From assembly GCA_031287505.1 (NCBI GenBank), contig JAITSW010000251.1:1-12527 (forward strand): a stretch of 12,527 nt of DNA. The letters are read 5' to 3'. Origin of the DNA: Propionibacteriaceae bacterium. GTDB taxonomy: Bacteria; Actinomycetota; Actinomycetes; Propionibacteriales; Propionibacteriaceae. Shown here piece after piece: positions 6,501 to 12,527 of the stretch. The notes beneath the pieces are model-generated. The model saw only the letters and a list, made by a program, of their open reading frames with translations, was not told where the DNA came from and did no database searches. The position numbers and the translations under genes are program-made. Position 1 is the first letter of the stretch; every line of letters begins with the position of its first letter.

Positions 6501-8598
6501 CGCACTCAGCGCCGTGGAGCAGGACGAAGAAATCGCCGAACAGTTGGCGTCTTGTTTCGAGCGGCTAACTGAGCTTCCCAATACCCCGGCCAGATTCACC
6601 GCCGACGCTATTGAACCTGGTGGCGACACTAAGCGCATCATGTTGGACCGCAAGTACTACTACTCGATGACCGGCGGCCACGGCGCTTGCCGCGGCTGTG
6701 GCGAAGTCACCGCGACGCGTTTGGTCACCGCGCTAAGCCACGCGATCGGCGACGAGCAGCGCAAGGCGCACATCGAAGAGCTTGAGAAGACCATCTCGGC
6801 TTTGGCTCAGAAGCTCTCCAGCGTCACCGATGTCGCCCGCCAGGCTCGTATCGAAGGCGCTATCACCGAGTTGGATAAGCGGCTTTACCTCTACGAGGCC
6901 GGCCCGACAGGCCGCGGCCCGGCTTCGACCGTCATCGCCAACTCGACGGGCTGCTCCAGCGTTTACGCCTCCACGATGCCCTTCCAGCCTTACCTCGACC
7001 CGTGGGTAAACTCGCTCTTCCAAGACGCGCAGGCGTTGGCCGTGGGCATCTTCGAAGGCTTGGTTTCCGAATACACCGGGGAGGTCAAGGCACTGCGCAC
7101 CGCTGAGCTTGAGCTCGCCGACGCTTACGACCCGGCTGTTCACGATGCGCCTATATCTTTGGTTGGCTGGCGTGATTTCACCCCTAAAGAGTTGGCTCTA
7201 CTGCCTAACGTCCTGACCATCGGCGGTGACGGGGCCACCTACGACATCGGCTTTGGCGCCCTCTCCCGGGTGCTGGCTTCCGGCACCCCGATCAAGGCGC
7301 TCGTGCTCGACACCGGCGTCTACTCAAATACCGGCGGGCAGGCCTCATCGGCCTCCTACACCGGCCAAGATGTTGACTTGGCGCGTTTTGGCAAAGGCCA
7401 TCAGGGCAAGCGCGAGCTTCGCAAGGAACTCGGGCTCATCGCGTCCTTCCATCCAAACGTGTTTGCCTGTGCCACCTCCACCGCTCTGCATTCGCACTAT
7501 TTAGAGACGGTGATGTCGCTGCTGGGCTATCAAGATGGGGCGGGTGTCATGGTCACCTACACCGCTTGCGGCACCGAGAACGGCGTCCCCGAAGATCTTT
7601 CCAACGCGCGCGCGCAGCTGGCCGTTGAATCGCGGCTCAGCCCAGTCTTCATCCACGATCCACGGCTCGGGGAGAGCATCACCGACCGGTTCGTGTTAGA
7701 CGGCAACCCAGATGTCGACCAGCTTTGGACATCCTCCACTTTGGAATACGTGGACGGGCAAGGAAACTTGCAATTGCTTCAAACACCCCTCACCCCTGCC
7801 GAGTTTGCCCTCGGCGAGGTGCGGTTCGCCAAGCAGTTCAAGAAGTTGGCCGACGATGTGGGTGCCGTTCCGATTTCCGAATACGTGGAGTTAGGGCTGT
7901 CGCAGCGCGAGGGGAAGATTCCGTTCGTTTATGCCACCGACAAAAAGCGCCAGCTGATTAAGGTCGCATGCTCGGCAGCCATCGTTGCCTTGGTCGAAGA
8001 CCGCAAGCACTACTGGCAGACGCTGCAGTTCCTTGCGGGTGTTGCCGGTCAGCAACTCACAGCCGCCCACGCCGCCGAGCTGGCCGCGCTGAACGCCCGC
8101 TATGAAGAGGCGGTGGCCGGACGCGAAGAGTCGCTAGACGAAATCGCGGCAGCTTTGGTTGAATTGGCCACCGCGTCGCCGAAGGCTCTAGAGCCGGTTG
8201 TCGAGCCGGCGGAAGTCGATCCGAGAGACGAGCTAGCCGCTGCGCTAATCTCGCTGACCACCTCGACCACTCCTTTTAGCGGCTTCCGCTTTGGGAGCGA
8301 GCCGGCTGCGACCGCGCAAACCGAAGCTGTGCCAGGGCAGCCTGCCGCAGCCGTCGCGAAAGCCGGCCCACCGCCGATCTTCTTGGCGGCGGCCGACGAG
8401 CCCAAGTGTGTGGACTGTGGGACGTGCTACCAAGAGCTGCCCCAGCTGTTTGCGAAGGCGACGATAATAGTCGATGGAGAAGCCAAGACCGTCGGGCACT
8501 TGATCAAAGGCTCGTTGGAGAAGCTGACCCTCACCCCCGACCTGCAAAAGAAAATCAACAAAGTAAAAGCTAGCTGTGATGCGGAGATCATCCAATGA
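3520..8598 (+). CDS. nifJ: Giant single-chain pyruvate:ferredoxin (2-oxoacid) oxidoreductase with extra C-terminal ferredoxin-like domain
   Basis: Oxidatively decarboxylates pyruvate (or a related 2-oxoacid) with CoA to acetyl-CoA, CO2 and low-potential electrons; cytosolic. The 1692 residues follow the PFOR order. Domain I carries YPITPST (35-41) and AARVVSKHSLNV. Domain II carries GLGS (373-376). The gamma-like CoA domain carries GGYGTV (558-563). A two-cluster ferredoxin domain follows, with C852/C855/C858/C862 and C981/C984/C987/C991. The thiamine diphosphate domain carries C1057, C1060, C1145 and C1350, matching the four proximal-cluster ligands known in the Desulfovibrio africanus enzyme, plus GDG at 1236-1238 and YSNTGGQ from Y1268. 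Relative to the usual 1170-1230 residues it has helical inserts at about 207-303, between the two ferredoxin motifs (118 instead of about 45 residues), and between C1060 and C1145 (coiled-coil-like). A C-terminal arm of 200-plus residues has a Pro/Ala-rich linker and CX2CX2C (C1630, C1633, C1636) plus C1686, a likely single [4Fe-4S] domain. It overlaps the next gene by ATGA. Substrate preference is inferred. Confidence 0.95.
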   Translation: MSAESPRYPGASDVINGNGAVAHVMRHVCGGVIGYPITPSTEIAETYEAFRAEGQINAWGRHPFFVEAEGEHSAQSGALGAALTGGNFISNASSSQGILYALESHFVTAGKKIGGFVLQVAARVVSKHSLNVMAGHDDIYSLLPSGYTILFGSNPQEAADLAAISYKVSALSLIPVANTMDGFATSHVMSEVLLPEAELLRDFLGDPTGRIKCPTVAQEMLFGAKGRVFQLRQFVERNALAFDAEVRNQLDAFLEDNADAVEADAAGTLIAQTQALVPPKLQERWRRQWLNAWEKGTRQLVPALVDPNNPGLTGPVQNQPDFQAGSVDHRTHFVSAVPAIVKQAMDEYSELTGREYQVVQRYGAADADYAFIGLGSITDDARAVLPYLESIGLKVAVVSIKMLQPFPDAELVAAVQGAKSITILERSDDTALTRLTTQALFRASANSQAPNSFPNVGALDGPLPQITTAIFGLGGHDVQPRDMVAAAENMKARAAGAGAPLVYIGSQFFAKNPAPSVKALQDRLRAAYPETELMALQTGENPRLLPAGALRIRFHSVGGYGTVATGKLLTDILAGVLSMHSKSSPKYGSEKSGAPTNYYITLSPEPVLLTNAELEDVDVVVCPDEKAFHHTNPLKGLGSGGTFILQSSQQPHEVWQDLPAFVRAYIKEKQIKFLVVDAFAVAKKHAPTPELQTRMMGIAFIGAIIEHVDQITERAGGDVKELVRHEIAKKFGRKGDAVVESNMAVIRDGGEATSSIEYNSDDFLAFEQAPAVAKRSSALSASMCPAVGEARPSPLFDPAYYEDLAARPFREGTIGESPVLPGAGLFMPVGTGAVKNKGLFRRTVPVFDPAKCTACMECALVCPDAAIPNTAHEIADLLQAAVRAADITDADKAAVGSIIEPWAEEIRKRYSVEKATDTFANTAFAAAAPLEDTELTRCLYAISAQLKVLPVARPRPIFDAFERDEPGTGGLYSVVVDPWKCTGCLQCVEVCGPGALSAVEQDEEIAEQLASCFERLTELPNTPARFTADAIEPGGDTKRIMLDRKYYYSMTGGHGACRGCGEVTATRLVTALSHAIGDEQRKAHIEELEKTISALAQKLSSVTDVARQARIEGAITELDKRLYLYEAGPTGRGPASTVIANSTGCSSVYASTMPFQPYLDPWVNSLFQDAQALAVGIFEGLVSEYTGEVKALRTAELELADAYDPAVHDAPISLVGWRDFTPKELALLPNVLTIGGDGATYDIGFGALSRVLASGTPIKALVLDTGVYSNTGGQASSASYTGQDVDLARFGKGHQGKRELRKELGLIASFHPNVFACATSTALHSHYLETVMSLLGYQDGAGVMVTYTACGTENGVPEDLSNARAQLAVESRLSPVFIHDPRLGESITDRFVLDGNPDVDQLWTSSTLEYVDGQGNLQLLQTPLTPAEFALGEVRFAKQFKKLADDVGAVPISEYVELGLSQREGKIPFVYATDKKRQLIKVACSAAIVALVEDRKHYWQTLQFLAGVAGQQLTAAHAAELAALNARYEEAVAGREESLDEIAAALVELATASPKALEPVVEPAEVDPRDELAAALISLTTSTTPFSGFRFGSEPAATAQTEAVPGQPAAAVAKAGPPPIFLAAADEPKCVDCGTCYQELPQLFAKATIIVDGEAKTVGHLIKGSLEKLTLTPDLQKKINKVKASCDAEIIQ

Positions 8599-11423
8599 CC
8601 ACTGAAATTCCCTCAAAGATCAACGATCAAAACCGTCTGGGCCATCCCGTCAGCCCAGGCTCTGGCACTGCGGCTGGCACTGCTGCCAGACGAGTAGACC
8701 CGGCCAGCACAGCTGCGGCTTTGTCACTGCTAGAGCGTCGGCTCCAAACCGATCCGAGCCTCTTCCGCGACCTCTTTATCTCAGATGGCATGGCCGCCGT
8801 CGCAGGTGAATTCCGGCAAGAAGAACTCAGTGAAGAATTCACCCTGAAGCTGTGGGACACCCTGCTTGGCGGCGGAGATGCCGCAACTGTTTTGCAGCGT
8901 TTCCTATGGCAACTGCCGCTGAAAAAGAAGAAGGTCTTCTTGGCCGCTGTCGATACCCACCTCTCGCAGCGCTACCCGATGTTTGCCGGGCTATCGGATA
9001 TGTGGCCCACCGGCAACGGCATCCATCCGTACATTCGTCCAGCCGACGAGCGGGCCAAAGATTTTGAGCTGGTCAACAAGGGCTATCTGGGCTATCAGGA
9101 TCTTGGCTACAGCCTGCGCGAGGTCGAGCTCTTCGTCTGGTTGGAGGCTTTGCGAGATCGCCAATGCGCCAAAACACCTTGCCAACTCGGTGAGCTAAAC
9201 CGCAAGACCGGGGTGTATACCGGCGGCTGCCCGGTACAGGTCAATATCTCCACCATGTTTGAGCTGATCGGCGAGGGAAAATTTGACCAGGCGTTAGAAC
9301 TGCTCGAAGGCTGCAACCCGCTGCCCGACGTAACTGGCCGGGTTTGCCCACAAGAGCTGCAATGCCAGGGCTCATGCATCCACAAACATCCGATGTCGAT
9401 CGGCCAGGTCGAGTGGTTCTTGCCCGAGTGGGACAAGCTCGCCAACCCAGATGCCGCATTGAAGCGTTACGAGGGGACGCCCGACCCATGGCAGGTTGCG
9501 GATAAGGCACCCGTCGCGATTGTCGGCTCTGGCCCCTCTGGTTTGATTACCGCCTTCTTGCTGGCTCGCCACGGGGTGCCAGTCACGGTTTTTGAGGCTT
9601 TCCACGAGCTCGGTGGGGTGCTGCGTTATGGCATCCCAGAATTCCGCCTTCCCAACGTCCTCATCGACGACGTCGTTGCCAAGATCCGCCTACTCGGCGG
9701 ACGTTTTGTCACCAATTTCGTGGTGGGCAAGACGGCTACCCTGCAAGAGTTGGAAGCGGCTGGCTTCACCCGAATTTTCGTCGGTTCTGGCGCTGGTTTG
9801 CCACAGTTCTTGAATGTTCCCGGCGAGCACCTGCTCGGCGTGATGTCAGCCAATGAGTTCCTCACCCGAGTGAACTTAATGCAGGCTCACCGGGAAACCC
9901 ATGAGACGCCACTGCCGCCGGTTGCAGGCAAGAATGTGCTGATCATCGGTGGCGGCAACACCGCCATGGACGCGGCTCGCACCGCTAAACGCTTGGGCGG
10001 AAACGTCACTATCGTCTACCGCCGGACTCGCGAAGAAATGCCAGCCCGCGTCGAAGAGCTACACCACGCTCTCGAAGAGGGCATTGCGCTTGCGACTCTC
10101 CGCTCGCCGTCCGAATTCAAAGCAAGCGAAGGCTCTCCCTGGGTTGCTACGGCGGTTGTCGACATCATGGAGCTCGGCGAGGCAGATGAATCGGGTCGGC
10201 GGCGTCCGATAAACACCGGGGAATCTGAAGAGATCGGGGCTGATTTGGTCATCATGGCTCTGGGCAACTCGGCGAATCCGATTATCAAGGATTCCGAACC
10301 GCGCCTACTCATCACCAAACGGGGCGGCATCGAGTTGCGTGAAGGCTCGCAAGAAACCACGGTCGCCGGCATCTATTCCGGCGGCGACGCGGCTCGCGGC
10401 GGCTCGACGGCCATCAGGGCTGCCGGCGATGGACGCACGGCAGCCTATGAGATCGCAGAGGTTTTAGACCCCGAGGAGGATGTTGCCCAGCTCGTGGCGC
10501 GAGCCTTGGCCTACACCGACAAGGTGTCCTCCCGCCCGGTGATCTTGGAGAAGCGGAACCTATCGCACAACATCGAGGAGCTGGTGGTCTTTGCCCCGGC
10601 GATCGCGTCGGCTGCCCGGGCAGGCCAGTTCGTCAGGGTGCTGCCCTATGTGGGTGGCGAACTCATCCCGCTGACTTTGGCCGATTGGGATGCCGCTGCC
10701 GGCACCATCACCTTGGCCGTCCAGCAGATGGGCACTTCGTCGACTCGCATCAACCGCATGACCGCGGGCGATGCCTTGGCTGGTATTGCCGGCCCGCTTG
10801 GCCAGCCGAGCGAGCTCCACAAATATGCGGACGACGAGACGGTGGTCTTCACCGCCGGCGGCCTCGGACTGCCGCCGGTCTATCCGATCATGCGCGAGCA
10901 CCTACGGCTGGGCAATCACGTCACGCTGATCGCCGGCTTCCGTTCAAAGGATTTAATGTTCTGGACGGATCTGGAAGAGCGCGTCCCAGCATTGCAAGCC
11001 GAGTTCGGCGACAAGCTGGAAGTTGTCTACGCCACAAACGACGGCACCTACGGTGTTGAAGGCTTCGTGACGACCCCGCTGGAGCCCTTGCTCGCCGCTA
11101 CCCAAGACGGCACCGCGACCCGCAAGATCGCCGAGGTGGTCACCATCGGCCCACCGCTGATGATGCGTTCGGTCTCTGACCTGACCAAACGTTACGGCGT
11201 GAAGTGCGTAGCCTCGCTGAACTCGATCATGGTAGATGCCACCGGCATGTGCGGTGCCTGCATGGTGCCGGTCAACGAGAACGGCAAGCTGGTGCGCAAG
11301 CACGCCTGCATCGACGGCCCCGAGCTAGACTCCCACAGCATCGATTGGGATAAATTCTTGCCCCGCTTCAGCTTCTTCAAAGCTCAAGAGCAGGCCAGCA
11401 AGGAGCGCGCCGGGTTGGTGTAG
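8595..11423 (+). CDS. NfnB-NfnA fusion: NAD(P)H:ferredoxin-type flavoprotein with extra N-terminal domain
   Basis: A 942-residue probable cytosolic electron-transfer flavoprotein. Residues 1-145 are an unrecognised, mostly helical extension after a disordered start. Residues about 150-620 resemble NfnB/GltD: Fe-S cysteines C191, C196, C212, C251, C257, C261, an FAD fold GSGPSG (311-316), an NADP-type fold GGGNTAMD (452-459) with YRR (R476, R477), and GGD (D598). A linker (about 624-646) leads to an NfnA/PyrK-like half: PLTLADWD (692-699) for FAD, GGLGLPP (755-761) for NAD(H), and a [2Fe-2S] site D881/C886/C889/C905 in DATGMCGAC. Known NfnAB couples NADH, NADPH and ferredoxin by flavin-based bifurcation, with Asp plus three Cys on its [2Fe-2S] cluster. 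T249 before GRVC and E254 in CPQE fit Nfn better than GltD. The start ATG overlaps the nifJ stop (ATGA), with GGAG at 8583-8586. No glutamate synthase large subunit is nearby, so a GltD role is unlikely. NADP(H) and NAD(H) use is inferred. Confidence 0.88.
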   Translation: MTTEIPSKINDQNRLGHPVSPGSGTAAGTAARRVDPASTAAALSLLERRLQTDPSLFRDLFISDGMAAVAGEFRQEELSEEFTLKLWDTLLGGGDAATVLQRFLWQLPLKKKKVFLAAVDTHLSQRYPMFAGLSDMWPTGNGIHPYIRPADERAKDFELVNKGYLGYQDLGYSLREVELFVWLEALRDRQCAKTPCQLGELNRKTGVYTGGCPVQVNISTMFELIGEGKFDQALELLEGCNPLPDVTGRVCPQELQCQGSCIHKHPMSIGQVEWFLPEWDKLANPDAALKRYEGTPDPWQVADKAPVAIVGSGPSGLITAFLLARHGVPVTVFEAFHELGGVLRYGIPEFRLPNVLIDDVVAKIRLLGGRFVTNFVVGKTATLQELEAAGFTRIFVGSGAGLPQFLNVPGEHLLGVMSANEFLTRVNLMQAHRETHETPLPPVAGKNVLIIGGGNTAMDAARTAKRLGGNVTIVYRRTREEMPARVEELHHALEEGIALATLRSPSEFKASEGSPWVATAVVDIMELGEADESGRRRPINTGESEEIGADLVIMALGNSANPIIKDSEPRLLITKRGGIELREGSQETTVAGIYSGGDAARGGSTAIRAAGDGRTAAYEIAEVLDPEEDVAQLVARALAYTDKVSSRPVILEKRNLSHNIEELVVFAPAIASAARAGQFVRVLPYVGGELIPLTLADWDAAAGTITLAVQQMGTSSTRINRMTAGDALAGIAGPLGQPSELHKYADDETVVFTAGGLGLPPVYPIMREHLRLGNHVTLIAGFRSKDLMFWTDLEERVPALQAEFGDKLEVVYATNDGTYGVEGFVTTPLEPLLAATQDGTATRKIAEVVTIGPPLMMRSVSDLTKRYGVKCVASLNSIMVDATGMCGACMVPVNENGKLVRKHACIDGPELDSHSIDWDKFLPRFSFFKAQEQASKERAGLV

Positions 11424-11442
11424 TGTCCCCCACCAAGGTATG

Positions 11443-11468
11443 TGGGTTTGCCGAGGTTTTGGTTGACT
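11443..11468 (+). repeat. Left inverted repeat of the IS remnant
   Basis: 26 bp starting TGGGTTTGCCGAGG; the reverse complement of 11642-11667 except for two mismatches (at repeat positions 15 and 21). Confidence 0.75.
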
Positions 11469-11484
11469 TTGGGACACTCGACAC

Positions 11485-11613
11485 CAACTACGGCTAAAAA
11501 TCGTTCACTGGATAGAAGCAACTCATAACCGGCGAAGACGACAACGACGGCTAGGCAAACTCACCCCCATCGAATACGAAACTCTCACAGTCGGCCACAC
11601 CAAAACCGAATAA
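11485..11613 (+). pseudogene. C-terminal fragment of an IS3-family transposase
   Basis: The plus-strand frame ending at TAA 11611-11613 reads LRLKIVHWIEATHNRRRR followed by QRRLGKLTPIEYE and a short tail. This is the typical end of IS3-group integrase-type transposases (WI..YNRRRRQ..LGKLTP.EYE). About 42 codons remain; the catalytic DDE region and the start are absent and no ribosome binding site is present. Similarity begins abruptly just after the left inverted repeat, which shows internal deletion of the element rather than simple decay. It is not expected to make a functional product. Confidence 0.75.
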
Positions 11614-11641
11614 GGCAAAGCGGCTTAAACGACAAAACAGC

Positions 11642-11667
11642 AGTCAGCCAAACCCTCGGCAAACCCA
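11642..11667 (-). repeat. Right inverted repeat of the IS remnant
   Basis: 26 bp ending CCTCGGCAAACCCA; the partner of 11443-11468 with 24 of 26 matching bases. It lies about 30 bp after the transposase stop, the usual place for the right end of an IS3-type element. Confidence 0.75.
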
Positions 11668-11671
11668 AATG

Positions 11672-11703
11672 CCTGTGGGGGCAGCACCGGCTGCCCCCAC
11701 AGG
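11672..11703. terminator. Perfect 14-bp stem-loop between convergent genes
   Basis: CCTGTGGGGGCAGC pairs perfectly with GCTGCCCCCACAGG around the loop ACCG. There is no real T-tract on either side. It sits between the 3' ends of the Nfn-like gene and the minus-strand BIG2 gene (stop 11721-11723), so it probably terminates both transcripts, as T-tail-less hairpins can in actinobacteria. Its left arm overlaps the outer part of the IS remnant's right end. Confidence 0.7.
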
Positions 11704-11720
11704 TTAGTTGAGCTACCTAC

Positions 11721-12527
11721 TTACTTGACCTTGATCGTATAGGTCTTCGACTTCCCGCCGGCCTTCACAGTGACCTTCGCAGTGCCCTTGCCCTTAGCCA
11801 TCAAACGGCCAACACTGTCAGCCTCCACCACAGATGGCTTCGACGACTTATAAGACACCTTCACCCCCGTCGCCTTCGACGAAGAATACTTACCAGTGAC
11901 ATACACCGTCTGACCCTTCTTCAAAGACTTCGGCACCGAAGCCGACACCGACTTCACCTTCACCTTCTTCTTAACCACCGACACCTTCACACTCGCGGAA
12001 AGCTTCCTCCCCGCCTTGTCCGAATCCACAGTGGTAACCGTGATAGTCGCCGACCCGGCCTTCTTAGCCGTCACCTTCCCATTACGGTCAACCGTCGCAA
12101 CCTTCGTGTTCGACGACTTCCAAACCACCTTCGCAGCCCAAGCCGAATGCGAATTCGAATAATAGACAGCCTCATTGAGCGTCAAATTCTTGCCCTTCAC
12201 CAACGACAACTGCGACTGGTTCAACTTCACCCTCGACACCACAAGAGCCGACTTATCCCGAACCGGAACCAAACCAGCCATCGCCGCCAAAAGCTCCCTA
12301 GCAGCCTGATCAGCCTGCGCCTGCGTCGAAGAAACACTCCCAATAACCCGGTTAGCGTCCGCGATCTCAGCCTGCAACCTCGACCACGACGCCGCCGAAT
12401 AAGCACCACCCGCATTCGACAACGCCTTCGCCTCATCACGGACCGCCCGCAACACCACCAACTGGTCAACAGTCAAACCATTAAGCGCAGCCTGCAACGC
12501 CGCAACCTCGGCATCAAGCTGCGCCTG
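11721..12527 (-). CDS. Secreted FIVAR/BIG2-domain protein, C-terminal part (5' end beyond window)
   Basis: The frame is open to the window edge, giving the last 268 residues of a larger protein; internal TTG or ATG codons should not be taken as the start. The first about 90 residues form a FIVAR-like helical repeat (a leucine-rich start, then YSAASWSRLQAEIADANRVI and STQAQADQAARELLAAMAGL). Next comes a BIG2 immunoglobulin-like domain (VVWKSSNTKVATVDRNGKVTA, then AGSATITVTT). A second, lysine-rich BIG2-like domain ends in a TYTIKVK tail. BIG2 and FIVAR modules are typical of cell-surface or secreted proteins that bind glycans or host surfaces; substrate unknown. No LPXTG motif or terminal membrane helix is present, so it is either free or held in the wall by other means. 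It is convergent with the Nfn-like gene and unrelated to it in function. Confidence 0.85.
   Translation of the reverse strand, partial: QAQLDAEVAALQAALNGLTVDQLVVLRAVRDEAKALSNAGGAYSAASWSRLQAEIADANRVIGSVSSTQAQADQAARELLAAMAGLVPVRDKSALVVSRVKLNQSQLSLVKGKNLTLNEAVYYSNSHSAWAAKVVWKSSNTKVATVDRNGKVTAKKAGSATITVTTVDSDKAGRKLSASVKVSVVKKKVKVKSVSASVPKSLKKGQTVYVTGKYSSSKATGVKVSYKSSKPSVVEADSVGRLMAKGKGTAKVTVKAGGKSKTYTIKVK

Larger units (their letters stand above)
11424..11688. mobile_element. Internally deleted IS3-family element remnant (MITE-like)
   Basis: Two imperfect inverted repeats flank the tail of an IS3-type transposase: 11443-11468 and 11642-11667 match in 24 of 26 positions as reverse complements. 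Weaker pairing continues outward, with a 2-nt gap, to a CCCCCAC run on the left and GTGGGGG on the right. Between them only the end of the transposase frame remains, so the 5' part of the element is deleted. The outer left end begins directly after the stop codon of the Nfn-like gene. Also seen is GTGTCCC (11423-11429) paired with GGGACAC (11471-11477) inside the left end. Exact termini and target duplication could not be fixed. Confidence 0.65.

Noticed and set aside
8595..11423. Reading the second operon gene as glutamate synthase small subunit (GltD)
   Set aside because: The C-terminal PyrK/NfnA-like half with a D/C/C/C [2Fe-2S] site and the TGRVCPQE motif fit Nfn, and no gltB is present.
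11721..12497. Treating TTG 12497 as the start of the BIG2 protein
   Set aside because: The frame continues open to the window edge within a FIVAR-like repeat, and no signal peptide is present, so the gene is truncated by the window.
1..12527. CRISPR arrays, tRNA or rRNA genes
   Set aside because: No regularly spaced repeats and no cloverleaf-like or rRNA-like stretch were found by eye on either strand.

Overview
The window looks like a chromosomal piece from a high-G+C, Gram-positive, probably anaerobic or fermentative actinomycete. The evidence is G/C-rich third codon positions, a TM2-domain protein with a Pro/Gln/Tyr-rich N-terminus, an actinobacterial-type IS3 transposase tail and a secreted FIVAR/BIG2 protein. 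Pyruvate is oxidised by a ferredoxin-type enzyme (PFOR/NifJ family), which implies anaerobic metabolism. I cannot name the genus from the sequence.

Layout. (1) 1-1021, minus: glyA, serine hydroxymethyltransferase, cut by the left edge; it belongs to the long form with an extra segment before the central motif. (2) 1022-1126: a divergent control region with an 11-bp inverted repeat. (3) 1127-2497, plus: lpdA, dihydrolipoamide dehydrogenase, converging on (4) 2507-3172, minus: a TM2-domain membrane protein. (5) 3173-3519: a 347-bp divergent intergenic region holding a G5/C5 dyad, a possible TM2 promoter and a possible 37-codon leader ORF. (6) 3520-8598, plus: a giant single-chain pyruvate:ferredoxin oxidoreductase (1692 aa), overlapping by 4 bp with (7) 8595-11423, plus: a 942-aa fusion of an NfnB/GltD-like half and an NfnA/PyrK-like half. 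(8) 11424-11703: an internally deleted IS3-family remnant and a perfect hairpin. (9) 11721-12527, minus: the C-terminal end of a secreted FIVAR/BIG2 protein, cut by the right edge.

The core is the nifJ-nfn pair. The PFOR is about 500 residues longer than the usual 1170-1230. It keeps all residues expected for thiamine diphosphate and three [4Fe-4S] clusters. It adds three internal helical inserts and a C-terminal arm ending in a further single-cluster ferredoxin-like domain. The coupled partner has the architecture of the flavin-based bifurcating transhydrogenase NfnAB as one chain, with an extra N-terminal domain. The simplest reading is a dedicated pyruvate:NAD(P) oxidoreductase complex in which electrons pass through a built-in ferredoxin to the Nfn-like flavins. 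This is inference from architecture and translational coupling.

glyA and lpdA, divergently arranged, fit glycine/one-carbon metabolism; Lpd could be the L-protein of the glycine cleavage system, but no gcv gene is visible here. No tRNA, rRNA or CRISPR array was seen.
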